Assembly (NCBI GenBank): GCA_011525915.1
Contig: WYBM01000048.1
Coordinates: 1-64,000 of the forward strand
DNA: 64,000 bases
From: Ardenticatenaceae bacterium
Lineage (GTDB): Bacteria; Chloroflexota; Anaerolineae; Promineifilales; Promineifilaceae
Direction: 5' to 3'
Shown: positions 51,487-61,347 of the stretch, piece after piece
Position numbering within the stretch: position 1 is the stretch's first letter
Layout: every line of letters begins with the position of its first letter
Notes under the pieces: generated by a model
Databases searched by the model: none
Told to the model about the DNA's origin: nothing
The model's input: only the letters and a program-made list of their open reading frames with translations
Position numbers and translations under genes: made by a program

Positions 51487-52881
51487 ATGATGAAAGACAA
51501 GCGTATTCTCACTCTTTTTTTAATTGTCTTAACCAATCAGATTGGTGCGGGGGCTTTGTTACCTGTTTTGTCCCTGTATGTGGAAGGGCAGATGGGGGCA
51601 ACGGCCGTACAGGCAATGCTCGTCGTGGCAGCTTTTTATGCGGCGCAATTTATCTCTGCGCCGTGGTTGGGCAGATTGTCTGACCGCTGGGGGCGACGGC
51701 CGGTGTTAGTTATGAGCCAAATCGGTACGGTGCTGGCTTATTTGGGCATCTATTTTGCTGTGCCTATGGGAACGGCCGTTGACCAGTGGCGTTTACCCCT
51801 TGGGCTATCCGGCAGCTTAATGATCATGTTTATAGCGCGGATTCTGGATGGCGTAACGGGGGGAAACATTAGCGTTGCCCAGGCATACGCCAGCGATGTC
51901 AGCCATACAGAAACACGAACCCAGGCATTGGGGTTTATCGGGGGGGCAACCGGGTTGGGCTATGTATTTGGCCCCGTATTTGGCGGCCTGCTGAGTTTGG
52001 TTAGTGTATTAGCGCCTTTTATAGGGGCAGCCATTATCACGGGCAGCACCTTGCTGCTAACGGTATTACTGCTGGATGAACCAGCTGAAAGGTTGACGAC
52101 ATCGCCCGAAAAGTCAGCAGAAACTTTGTTTGGCAATCGTATACGGCCGTTAATCATGAGCATCACCTTTCTCAGCATCCTGGCCTTTTCTGCCCTGCAA
52201 AACATCTTTCCCCTTTATGGTGCCCATGTCCTTTTTGCTGCGGCCGAGAGCAGTTCCGTGCTCATGCTCACTGTGGGATTAATGCTCACGTTTATTGGCC
52301 TGGTGATTGCCATTAGCCAAATCTGGCTCATCAAACCGCTGGCGTCACGATTTGGCGAACGTATACTGGTTGTGATGGGTAATTTGATGCTGGCCTTGGG
52401 AACAACGGCCGTTTTATTGGCACCATCCCCTCTGTTTGTCCTGTTGGGATTTATACCATTTGGTTTCGGCTACGCGATCAGCCTCACAAGTTTGCAATCG
52501 TTAATGACTTTTACAGGCAACCATCAGGTGCAGGGGCAGTTGATGGGCTGGCTACAATCGGCCCTTAGTTTGGCCTATATTGGCGGCCCCGTATGGGTCG
52601 GCATCGCTTTTGCCGAAATTAACCCGCAAGCCCCCTTTTTCATGGCGGCCGGGCTGTTTTTACTTGCCATGTTATTAAGCGTCTGGCTGCCAACTGAGCG
52701 GCAAGCGTTGTTGCCACTGCCTACACAGGATCAAATCGTCGAACTAATGGATAAATCATTCTGGGGTTGGCCGCCAGAAAACCCCGCACCGCTGCTCCTC
52801 CATGCCATGGGGCACGATCCCATAGAAGCAGAATCGGGTGGTGGGGATAACGCTGCTTCACCTGTTCAAGAAAGAGGATAG
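51487..52881 (+). CDS. MFS transporter (DHA1/TetA-like) with an abnormal C-terminus
   Basis: A 464-residue twelve-helix major facilitator. The loop 2-3 signature GRLSDRWGRRPVL and the motif GGATGLGYVFGPVFGGLL of proton-drug antiporters are clear. The last helix ends near residue 405; the remaining 50 or so residues (WGWPPENPAPLLLHAMG onwards) are read from DNA that on the other strand encodes part of an IS630 transposase, so the natural end has probably been replaced. Two ATGs (51487, 51490) are possible; a GTG at 51472 is less likely. Confidence 0.85.
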   Translation: MMKDKRILTLFLIVLTNQIGAGALLPVLSLYVEGQMGATAVQAMLVVAAFYAAQFISAPWLGRLSDRWGRRPVLVMSQIGTVLAYLGIYFAVPMGTAVDQWRLPLGLSGSLMIMFIARILDGVTGGNISVAQAYASDVSHTETRTQALGFIGGATGLGYVFGPVFGGLLSLVSVLAPFIGAAIITGSTLLLTVLLLDEPAERLTTSPEKSAETLFGNRIRPLIMSITFLSILAFSALQNIFPLYGAHVLFAAAESSSVLMLTVGLMLTFIGLVIAISQIWLIKPLASRFGERILVVMGNLMLALGTTAVLLAPSPLFVLLGFIPFGFGYAISLTSLQSLMTFTGNHQVQGQLMGWLQSALSLAYIGGPVWVGIAFAEINPQAPFFMAAGLFLLAMLLSVWLPTERQALLPLPTQDQIVELMDKSFWGWPPENPAPLLLHAMGHDPIEAESGGGDNAASPVQERG

Positions 52882-53035
52882 TGGTGGCCGCATTCAGGGT
52901 GTTGGTTTTCATAGCGGTTTCTTCGCCAGTGGCTAGATTGAGTTCTGCCGATCTCCCCCAAGTGGCGGAGTTGAAAATCCGCTGACCAGCCGATGTTACC
53001 AAAGCGGTTTGATTGTAGTATTAACCTATGACCCG
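52721..53035 (-). pseudogene. IS630-family transposase remnant
   Basis: On the minus strand a 93-codon frame (52721-53002) contains NAATTILFLEQVKQRYPHHP followed by ILLLWDRAPWHGGAAVRGFLAANPRM. This corresponds to the middle of the DDE region of IS630/Tc1-type transposases, whose next motif (SPELNPIE) is missing. Both ends are broken and no terminal repeats were found. It overlaps the end of the MFS gene. Confidence 0.75.
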
Positions 53036-53156
53036 AGTATTCTTGGCCGACAGCCAACCCGAAGCCCATTCAGCCCTACGGCTGCTGCTGCGAACGGCCG
53101 TAACAATGAAACTGATGTCGAAGTGGAAATTGAGGGTAAGGTGTGAACGGCCGTGA
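53028..53156 (+). pseudogene. Truncated response-regulator start
   Basis: A 42-codon frame begins MTRVFLADSQPEAHSALRLLL, typical of the first strand and helix of a CheY-like receiver domain of a LuxR-type response regulator, then loses similarity at an ACGGCCGT octamer and stops at TGA 53154-53156. Only the first 22 residues remain. It lies between the transposase remnant and groEL, at the left side of the groEL block. Confidence 0.6.
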
Positions 53157-53177
53157 GACTGTCAAAGGAACATATAA

Positions 53178-54818
<1,641 letters not shown>

Positions 54819-54950
54819 CAGACGATCTGCATATTTTTCGCTCACAGCGTGCATAGTGCGGATCTAATCGTTGAGAACAGTTTGAATTCCTGGCATGAGA
54901 AGCATTGGCTTAAAACGAAAAGCGTTAAACATGAGGTGGGAAGCGAGGCG

Positions 54951-55030
54951 GTCGACTAGGACGTGTTGACATTTCTTCGGGGGCAAAGGCAATCAACTAC
55001 CTCTAGAAATGTCATCACTACCTAGTCTAC
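54951..55030. repeat. 80-bp imperfect inverted repeat after groEL
   Basis: Arms of 26 bases (54951-54976 and 55005-55030) pair with five mismatches around a 28-base loop. The innermost nine pairs are GACATTTCT/AGAAATGTC and the outer part includes GACTAGG/CCTAGTC. It lies 133 bp after groEL and 55 bp before the SPFH gene. There is no T-tract, so it is more like a mobile palindromic unit or operator than a terminator. Confidence 0.55.
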
Positions 55031-55085
55031 TACGCCAAGAACGGCTCCCCAGTCAATCATTGAGAAGATTAAAGGAGAATACATT

Positions 55086-55937
55086 ATGAGAAATATACGC
55101 GGTCCCATCTTTACCCTACGTCCCTACGAACTGGGGATTCAGGAGACCCTGGGCAAGTACACCCGGTATGTGCTGCCGGGGTTGGGCATTCAAATCCCGT
55201 TCATCCATATCACCCGTGTTCGTGATATCCGCGAACACACGATGGATATCCAACCGCAATCGGTGATCACCAAAGACAACGTGGAAATCACCGTGGACGG
55301 CATCATGTGGGTGCGACCAACTGCTGATGAAGCATCCATTAAGCGCACATTCTATAACATTGACGATTGGAAACGGGCGATCATTCAGTTGGCCATGACC
55401 AACCTGCGCCAGGAATTTGGCGATTTAACCCTGGACGAGAGCCTGGTGGCCCGCGAGACAATCGCTACGAATTTACAGCGGATATTGAATAGCTTCGCGG
55501 TGGAATGGGGATTAACCGTGGGTAAGATAGAAATCCGCCTGATTGATCCGCCTGAGGATATTAAGCGGGCGATGCACAAGCAGAAGACCGCCGAGCAAGA
55601 GCGTCGCTCTATGCGCCTGCTTGCAACTGGTGACTTCGAGGCCGCTGAACAACAAAAACTGGCGATTATCCAGCGGGCTGAAGGCGAACGTGAAGCCGTG
55701 ATTCAAGTAGCTCAGGGTAAGGCTGAAGCCATACGTTTGGTAAACGAAGCTGCCGAAAAATATTTTGTTGGCAATGCCCAAACCCTGAAGCAATTGGAAA
55801 TGATTGAAACCTCCCTGCGCGACAACGCCAAAATCGTCATCACCGAGCACGGCATCAGCCCGACCTTGTTATTAGGTAGCTTGCCGGTCACCTTATCGAA
55901 GGAGAAGAACGGCCGTAAAGCAAGCATTCTTCCTTGA
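55086..55937 (+). CDS. SPFH/band-7 domain protein without membrane anchor
   Basis: A 283-residue protein of the stomatin/prohibitin family. VLPGLGIQIPFIHITRVRDIREHTMDIQ is the SPFH core, followed by TDNVEITVDG-like KDNVEITVDGIMWV and the coiled C-terminal half (residues 180-240; EQERRSMRLLATGDFEAAEQQK, then a QVAQGKAEAI repeat). Most members have an N-terminal membrane hairpin; this one starts directly with the domain, so it may be peripheral. AAGGAG precedes the ATG. It lies between groEL and the sugar genes. Confidence 0.85.
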   Translation: MRNIRGPIFTLRPYELGIQETLGKYTRYVLPGLGIQIPFIHITRVRDIREHTMDIQPQSVITKDNVEITVDGIMWVRPTADEASIKRTFYNIDDWKRAIIQLAMTNLRQEFGDLTLDESLVARETIATNLQRILNSFAVEWGLTVGKIEIRLIDPPEDIKRAMHKQKTAEQERRSMRLLATGDFEAAEQQKLAIIQRAEGEREAVIQVAQGKAEAIRLVNEAAEKYFVGNAQTLKQLEMIETSLRDNAKIVITEHGISPTLLLGSLPVTLSKEKNGRKASILP

Positions 55938-56009
55938 TCAGGATAAAGCCCGGAGACATGCACACATTGCATTATTAACCCCTGTTTGTCAGAGAGGAAC
56001 TAGTTGCCT

Positions 56010-58313
56010 ATGGAAAACAATTCAAACCATTTAGCTGTCAACCGCATTGGTTTTATTGGCAACTACTTGCCGCGCCAGTGCGGCATTGCCACCTTCACCA
56101 CTGACCTGTGCGAAGCTATTGCCACCGAATATGCTGATACAACCTGCATTGCTTTGCCCGTCAACGACACCAAAGTCGGCTATGCCTATCCACCCCGCGT
56201 TCGCTTTGAGTTAGTAGAGAAGGACATTGAGTCTTATCGCCGTGCGGCCTACTTTATAAATATCAATAACGTTGATTTGGTCTGTTTACAGCACGAGTAT
56301 GGCATCTATGGTGGGCCAGCAGGCAGCCACATCCTGGCTTTGTTGCGTGAATTGAACACGCCCATTGTCACCACCTTGCATACCGTTTTGCAGGAACCCA
56401 ATCCTGCTCAGCATCGGGTATTGCAAGAAATTGCAGCTCTGTCCGACCGGGTGGTAGTTATGAGTGAGCGCGGTGTAGATTTCTTGGAAGAGGTCTACGG
56501 CGTCCCGCGAGGCAAGATCGATCTCATTCCCCATGGCATCCCTGATGTCTCCTTTGTCGATCCCAGCTTCCACAAAGATTTGTTTGGCGTAGAAGGCAAG
56601 ATAGTTTTGCTCAGCTTTGGCTTGCTCTCGGCCAATAAAGGGCTTGAGACGGTCATTGCTGCCCTGCCCGCCATTGTAGCGCACAATCCCAATGTGGTTT
56701 ATATCGTTGTCGGTGCTACACATCCCCACGTTTTGCGACAGCAAGGTGAAACGTACCGCTTGTCGTTACAGCGACTGGCTCAGGAGTTAGGTGTTGCGGG
56801 ACATGTCATTTTCTATAATCGTTTTGTCAGCCTGGGGGAACTTATTGAGTTCATCAGTGCGGCCGACATTTACATTACACCTTACCTTAACCCGGCTCAG
56901 ATTACTTCTGGCACTCTGGCCTACACGCTCGGTGCGGGTAAAGCCATCATCTCCACGCCCTATTGGTATGCAGAAGAGATGCTGGCCGATGAACGGGGTA
57001 TGTTGGTGCCGTTTAACGACCCGGCGGCATTGGCCGAGCAGGTGATTGACCTCTTGGAGAATGAATCCAAGCGTCACGCCATGCGCAAACGGGCTTACCT
57101 GTTTGGGCGGGCCATGATTTGGCCGCAAGTGGCGCACCGTTATATGGAAAGTTTTAAACGCGCTCGCGCCGAACGCCGCTCGTTTATTCCATCTGGCTTC
57201 GCGGTCAAACCACTCGACCAACAACCGGGTGAATTGCCGCCTGTTAAAATCGATCATTTGCACCGCATGACGGACGATACGGGGATGATTCAGCACGCCA
57301 ATTTTATTGTGCCCAATTATAGCGAGGGCTACAGTATCGACGATAACGCGCGTGCCTTGATTGTGTGTATGCACCTGGCGGAATTGGAATTAGGCAACGG
57401 GCAATCTTTAGCTCTGGCGTCCCGTTATCTCGCTTTTATCAACTATGCCTTTAATCGAGAGAACGGCCGTTTCCGCAATTTTATGGACTATCAACGTAAC
57501 TGGCTCGAAGACAGCGGCTCAGAAGACAGCCATGGTCGTACCTTGTGGGCTCTGGGAACCGTGTTGGGCCGCTCGAACATACCCGCTTTGCAAAGTATGG
57601 CCGGCTGGTTATTTGAGCAAACCTTGCCGGCCATTTTGGAAACGACCAGTCCGCGAGCCTGGGCTTTCACCCTGATCGGCATCCATGAGTATCTGCGCCG
57701 CTTTGACGGAGATCGCCGAGCCAGCCAGATCCGAGACGAATTAGCCAAGCGCTTGTTGGCCTTATATCAGCAGTGCCGTTCCGATGAATGGTGTTGGTAT
57801 GAAACAGAATTAAGTTACTGTAACGCGGTGCTGCCACAAGCCATGCTGATGTGCGGACAATGGATTCCACACAAAACTATGACCGAAGTCGGGCTAGAGT
57901 CGCTCGGTTGGCTGGCTGACTTACAGCGCGCCGATTCAGCAAGCGGGTATTTTGTGCCCATTGGCTCTAATGGCTTTTATAAGCAAGGTGGTAAGCAAGC
58001 CAGGTTTGATCAACAGCCAGTTGAAGCGCAAACAATGGCCTCTGCCTGCCTGGAAGCTTATCGCAGTACCAGAGACAAGCGGTGGCGCAAGGAAGCCCAG
58101 CGTGCCTTCGAATGGTTCCTGGGACGCAACGACCTTAACCTGCCCTTATACGACCCAACCACGGGCGGCTGCCGTGACGGCCTTCACCCTGACCGCCCCA
58201 ATGAGAATCAGGGGGCGGAGTCAACGCTGGCCTTTATCCAGATTTTACTGGAACTGCGTCTAGCCGAAAATCCCTTATTAGATCCCTTATTAACTCTGGA
58301 AACCCAAACCTAA
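56010..58313 (+). CDS. GT4 glycosyltransferase fused to an alpha/alpha-barrel domain
   Basis: A 767-residue two-domain enzyme. Residues 1-390 are a GT-B family 4 glycosyltransferase (NYLPRQCGIATFTTDL; LLSFGLLSANKGLETVI; E-x7-E-like region near GTLAYTLGAGKAII). Residues 400-760 form a helical barrel of the six-hairpin type (SEGYSIDDNARALIVCMH; DSGSEDSHGRTLWALG; NENQGAESTLAFIQ), a glycosidase-like fold. It overlaps the start of the GH130 gene (TAATG), so the two act together, probably in mannan- or mannoglycan-type metabolism. The ATG at 56010 has AGAGGA upstream. Confidence 0.85.
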   Translation: MENNSNHLAVNRIGFIGNYLPRQCGIATFTTDLCEAIATEYADTTCIALPVNDTKVGYAYPPRVRFELVEKDIESYRRAAYFININNVDLVCLQHEYGIYGGPAGSHILALLRELNTPIVTTLHTVLQEPNPAQHRVLQEIAALSDRVVVMSERGVDFLEEVYGVPRGKIDLIPHGIPDVSFVDPSFHKDLFGVEGKIVLLSFGLLSANKGLETVIAALPAIVAHNPNVVYIVVGATHPHVLRQQGETYRLSLQRLAQELGVAGHVIFYNRFVSLGELIEFISAADIYITPYLNPAQITSGTLAYTLGAGKAIISTPYWYAEEMLADERGMLVPFNDPAALAEQVIDLLENESKRHAMRKRAYLFGRAMIWPQVAHRYMESFKRARAERRSFIPSGFAVKPLDQQPGELPPVKIDHLHRMTDDTGMIQHANFIVPNYSEGYSIDDNARALIVCMHLAELELGNGQSLALASRYLAFINYAFNRENGRFRNFMDYQRNWLEDSGSEDSHGRTLWALGTVLGRSNIPALQSMAGWLFEQTLPAILETTSPRAWAFTLIGIHEYLRRFDGDRRASQIRDELAKRLLALYQQCRSDEWCWYETELSYCNAVLPQAMLMCGQWIPHKTMTEVGLESLGWLADLQRADSASGYFVPIGSNGFYKQGGKQARFDQQPVEAQTMASACLEAYRSTRDKRWRKEAQRAFEWFLGRNDLNLPLYDPTTGGCRDGLHPDRPNENQGAESTLAFIQILLELRLAENPLLDPLLTLETQT

Positions 58314-59245
58314 TGCCACAGCAATATCCCGAACTTTTCCGCCGCCACACCCTCAACCCTATCCTGACTGCTGCCGACTGGCCCTATCCGGTTCACACTG
58401 TATTTAACCCCGCCGCCACGCTGCTGCCTGATGGGACTACTCTGCTACTGTGTCGCGTCGAGGACCGGCGCGGGCTTTCCCACTTGTGCGCTGCCCGCTC
58501 CGCCAATGGTGTGGACGATTGGCAGATTGACCCCCAGCCCACCCTTCTACCCGACCCCAAAAACTTTCCGGAAGAATTGTGGGGCATTGAAGACCCGCGC
58601 ATCACTTACGTTCCCGAATTAGGCCGGTATGCTGTCGTCTATACAGCTTTTACCCGCGATGGTCCGGGCGTGGCTCTGGCCTTAACGGAAGATTTTCACC
58701 ACTTTGAGCGCTATGGACTGATTATGTCCCCTGATGATAAAGATGCAGCGCTTCTGCCCCATCGGATTGGCGGCCATTGGGCTATGATCCATCGCCCGGT
58801 TAGTTCGGCTCGTGCCCATATGTGGATCTCTTATTCGGCCGACCTGTGGCATTGGGGCAGCGACAAACTCATGATGGAGGCCCGGCGTGGCGCGTGGTGG
58901 GATGCCAATAAAATCGGTCTGTCGCCGCCACCCATCGAAACCGCGCAGGGGTGGTTGGTGATTTACCACGGCGTGCGCCATACAGCGGCCGGTTCCCTTT
59001 ACCGGCTGGGCTTGGCCCTGTTTGATTTGGAAACACCGGAGCACTGCCTCAAACGTGGCGATGGGTGGGTCTTTGGCCCGGAAGAACCATACGAGTTGCA
59101 CGGGGATGTGGGCAGCGTCGTCTTTCCCTGCGGCTATACCATTGCCCCTGATGGCGATACCCTTCACCTCTATTATGGTGCAGCGGATACAAGCATTGCT
59201 TTGGCCACCGGCAGTGTGCGTGCACTGCTGGATTGGCTAGAGTAA
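58313..59245 (+). CDS. GH130-family mannoside phosphorylase-like protein
   Basis: A 310-residue five-bladed beta-propeller of family GH130, which phosphorolyses beta-mannosides. The catalytic acid region is GIEDPRITYVPELG near residues 80-100; LLCRVEDRRG, HRIGGHWAMIHRP and GAWWDANKIGLSPPP mark further blades. The specific substrate (mannose-glucose, mannobiose or N-glycan type) cannot be told. It overlaps the stop of the GT4-fusion gene by one base (TAATG), implying coupled translation. Confidence 0.9.
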   Translation: MPQQYPELFRRHTLNPILTAADWPYPVHTVFNPAATLLPDGTTLLLCRVEDRRGLSHLCAARSANGVDDWQIDPQPTLLPDPKNFPEELWGIEDPRITYVPELGRYAVVYTAFTRDGPGVALALTEDFHHFERYGLIMSPDDKDAALLPHRIGGHWAMIHRPVSSARAHMWISYSADLWHWGSDKLMMEARRGAWWDANKIGLSPPPIETAQGWLVIYHGVRHTAAGSLYRLGLALFDLETPEHCLKRGDGWVFGPEEPYELHGDVGSVVFPCGYTIAPDGDTLHLYYGAADTSIALATGSVRALLDWLE

Positions 59246-59357
59246 TGATGGGTGAGAGGAAGATAAAAGTGTGTGACGTATAAAATTTTCAGTTAACCAT
59301 GCAAAAGTAGAGGCTATTTACGGAGTCCCAGTCTGAGAATTTTTTCTCGGAGGAATC

Positions 59358-61292
59358 ATGAACCAGAACGTTACTCAAAAGTTAATAGCCAGCCATCTGG
59401 TTACAGGCACGATGGAACCGGGCGTAGAAATTGGCTTAAAAATAGACCAGACACTGACGCAGGACGCCACCGGCACGATGGTCATGCTGGAATTTGAGGC
59501 GATGGGCCTGCCCCGCGTTAAGACGGAACTCTCCGCCCAATACATTGACCACAATCTCATTCAAGCCGATTTCCGCAACCCGGACGACCATCTCTTCTTG
59601 CGCAGTGCCTGTCAGAAGTATGGCCTCTGGTACAGTCGGCCGGGCAATGGCGTCAGCCACCCGGTCCATATGGAACGCTTTGGTGTACCCGGTAAAACAC
59701 TGGTCGGCTCAGATAGTCACACGCCGGCGGCTGGCTCATTGGGCATGTTAGCCCTGGGCGCGGGCGGCCTGGAAGTGGCGTTGGCTATGGCCGGTGAACC
59801 CCTATACTTGCAAATGCCCCAAATCGTAGGCGTACAGCTTACCGGCAGGCTGCCCGACTGGGTCAGTGCCAAAGATATTATCCTGGAAATGTTGCGCCGC
59901 CACGATGTGGGTGGCGGCCGTGACAAGATCATTGAATATTACGGCCCTGGCCTTCAGAATCTGACGGCGATGGACAGGCACGTTATGGCCAATATGGGCA
60001 CCGAATTGGGGGCTACAACCTCTGTATTTCCTTCTGATGAAGCCGTTCGCGCTTTCCTGAAGCAGCAGGGGCGAGAGGATGTGTGGGTAGAGATAAAAGC
60101 CGACGATGGGGCCGCCTACGATCTCGTGGAGGAGATCGATTTAGCGGCGTTAGAACCGCTCATCGCCAGACCAGGCAGTCCTGGCAATGTGGTGCCGGTG
60201 CGTGAAGTTGCCGGAAATGAGATTTACCAGGTGTACATCGGTTCATCGGCCAATCCGGGATTGCGTGATTTTGCTATACCGGCACTGGTCGTAGACGGCC
60301 GTCAAGTCCATGATCGTGTCTCCTTTGATGTGAATCCGACCTCGCGCCAGATTTTGGAAAATTTGGCAGAAATGGGGTTATTAGCCAAATTAATTCATGC
60401 TGGAGCCCGGCTCCATCAAGCTGGCTGCAATGGCTGCATTGGTATGGGACAGGCCCCGGCCACCGGCCGCATTAGTCTGCGCACGGTACCCCGCAACTTT
60501 CCCGGACGCTCCGGCACAAAAAAAGACGCCGTCTATTTGTGCAGTCCGGAAACGGCGGTGGCCTCTGCTCTCACCGGCCAAATCACCGATCCCCGCGACC
60601 TGAACATACCTTATCCCCAATTTGAAGAGCCGGACGAGATCATTATCAACCAAGAGATGCTCGTACCGCCTATACCAGAAAGTGGGCACATCGAACTGGA
60701 AAAAGGGCCAAATATCAAACCTTTACCCCAATTTGACCCTTTGCCCGACAACCTGGAAGGCAAAGTCTTAATCGTCGTTGGTGATGACATTTCCACAGAT
60801 GAAATCATGCCTGCCGGAGCCAGGGTGCTGCCCTATCGCAGCAACATCCCCGAAATTAGCAGATTCGTTTTTAACCAAATTGATGAAGATTACAGCAGCC
60901 GGGCTTGGCAGCACCAGCAACAAGGGCATTTTATCGTAGCTGGCGAAAATTATAGGCAGGGATCCAGCCGAGAACATGCGGCCCTAGCTCCACGTTATTT
61001 AGGCTTGCGGGCCGTTATCGCCAAAAGCTTTGCCCGTATTCACTGGCAAAACCTGGTCAACTTTGGCATTGTGCCGCTGACGTTTGTGGATGCGGCAGAT
61101 TACGGCCGTATCCTTGAAGGCGATTTGCTGACTTTACCCAATATTTGCCAGGCGATTCACGAAGGCAAGCAAACGAAACTGGTCAATCAGACAAAAGATG
61201 AAACCTATATCGTTGAACACGGCCTATCAGATCGACAGGTAGAAATTGTGCTGGCCGGCGGGCAAATCAATTTTTTCCGTAAACGACATTGA
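59358..61292 (+). CDS. Aconitate hydratase (short, Aquifex-like type)
   Basis: Interconverts citrate and isocitrate. 644 residues, shorter than the AcnA type. GSDSHTPAAGSLGMLALGAGGLEVALAMAG is the conserved substrate loop; the cluster region is GCNGCIGMGQAP, with VLPYRSN and ENYRQGSSREHAALAPRYLGLRAVIAKSFARIH in the swivel domain. The canonical first cluster cysteine in SCTNS is replaced by Ser (GSSANP), leaving the CxxC pair. Either another cysteine serves or this is normal in the subfamily. CGGAGGAATC precedes the ATG; the gene stands alone between GH130 and SLC13. Confidence 0.88.
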   Translation: MNQNVTQKLIASHLVTGTMEPGVEIGLKIDQTLTQDATGTMVMLEFEAMGLPRVKTELSAQYIDHNLIQADFRNPDDHLFLRSACQKYGLWYSRPGNGVSHPVHMERFGVPGKTLVGSDSHTPAAGSLGMLALGAGGLEVALAMAGEPLYLQMPQIVGVQLTGRLPDWVSAKDIILEMLRRHDVGGGRDKIIEYYGPGLQNLTAMDRHVMANMGTELGATTSVFPSDEAVRAFLKQQGREDVWVEIKADDGAAYDLVEEIDLAALEPLIARPGSPGNVVPVREVAGNEIYQVYIGSSANPGLRDFAIPALVVDGRQVHDRVSFDVNPTSRQILENLAEMGLLAKLIHAGARLHQAGCNGCIGMGQAPATGRISLRTVPRNFPGRSGTKKDAVYLCSPETAVASALTGQITDPRDLNIPYPQFEEPDEIIINQEMLVPPIPESGHIELEKGPNIKPLPQFDPLPDNLEGKVLIVVGDDISTDEIMPAGARVLPYRSNIPEISRFVFNQIDEDYSSRAWQHQQQGHFIVAGENYRQGSSREHAALAPRYLGLRAVIAKSFARIHWQNLVNFGIVPLTFVDAADYGRILEGDLLTLPNICQAIHEGKQTKLVNQTKDETYIVEHGLSDRQVEIVLAGGQINFFRKRH

Positions 61293-61347
61293 TAAAGTAT
61301 AGGTGACATATCACCGATGCGAAATTTTGCCTATCCGCTAAAGCCTC

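Noticed and set aside
52866..53069. A second minus-strand frame (67 codons) near the IS630 remnant
   Set aside because: No transposase motif is found in this frame; it overlaps the supported remnant and the response-regulator stub.
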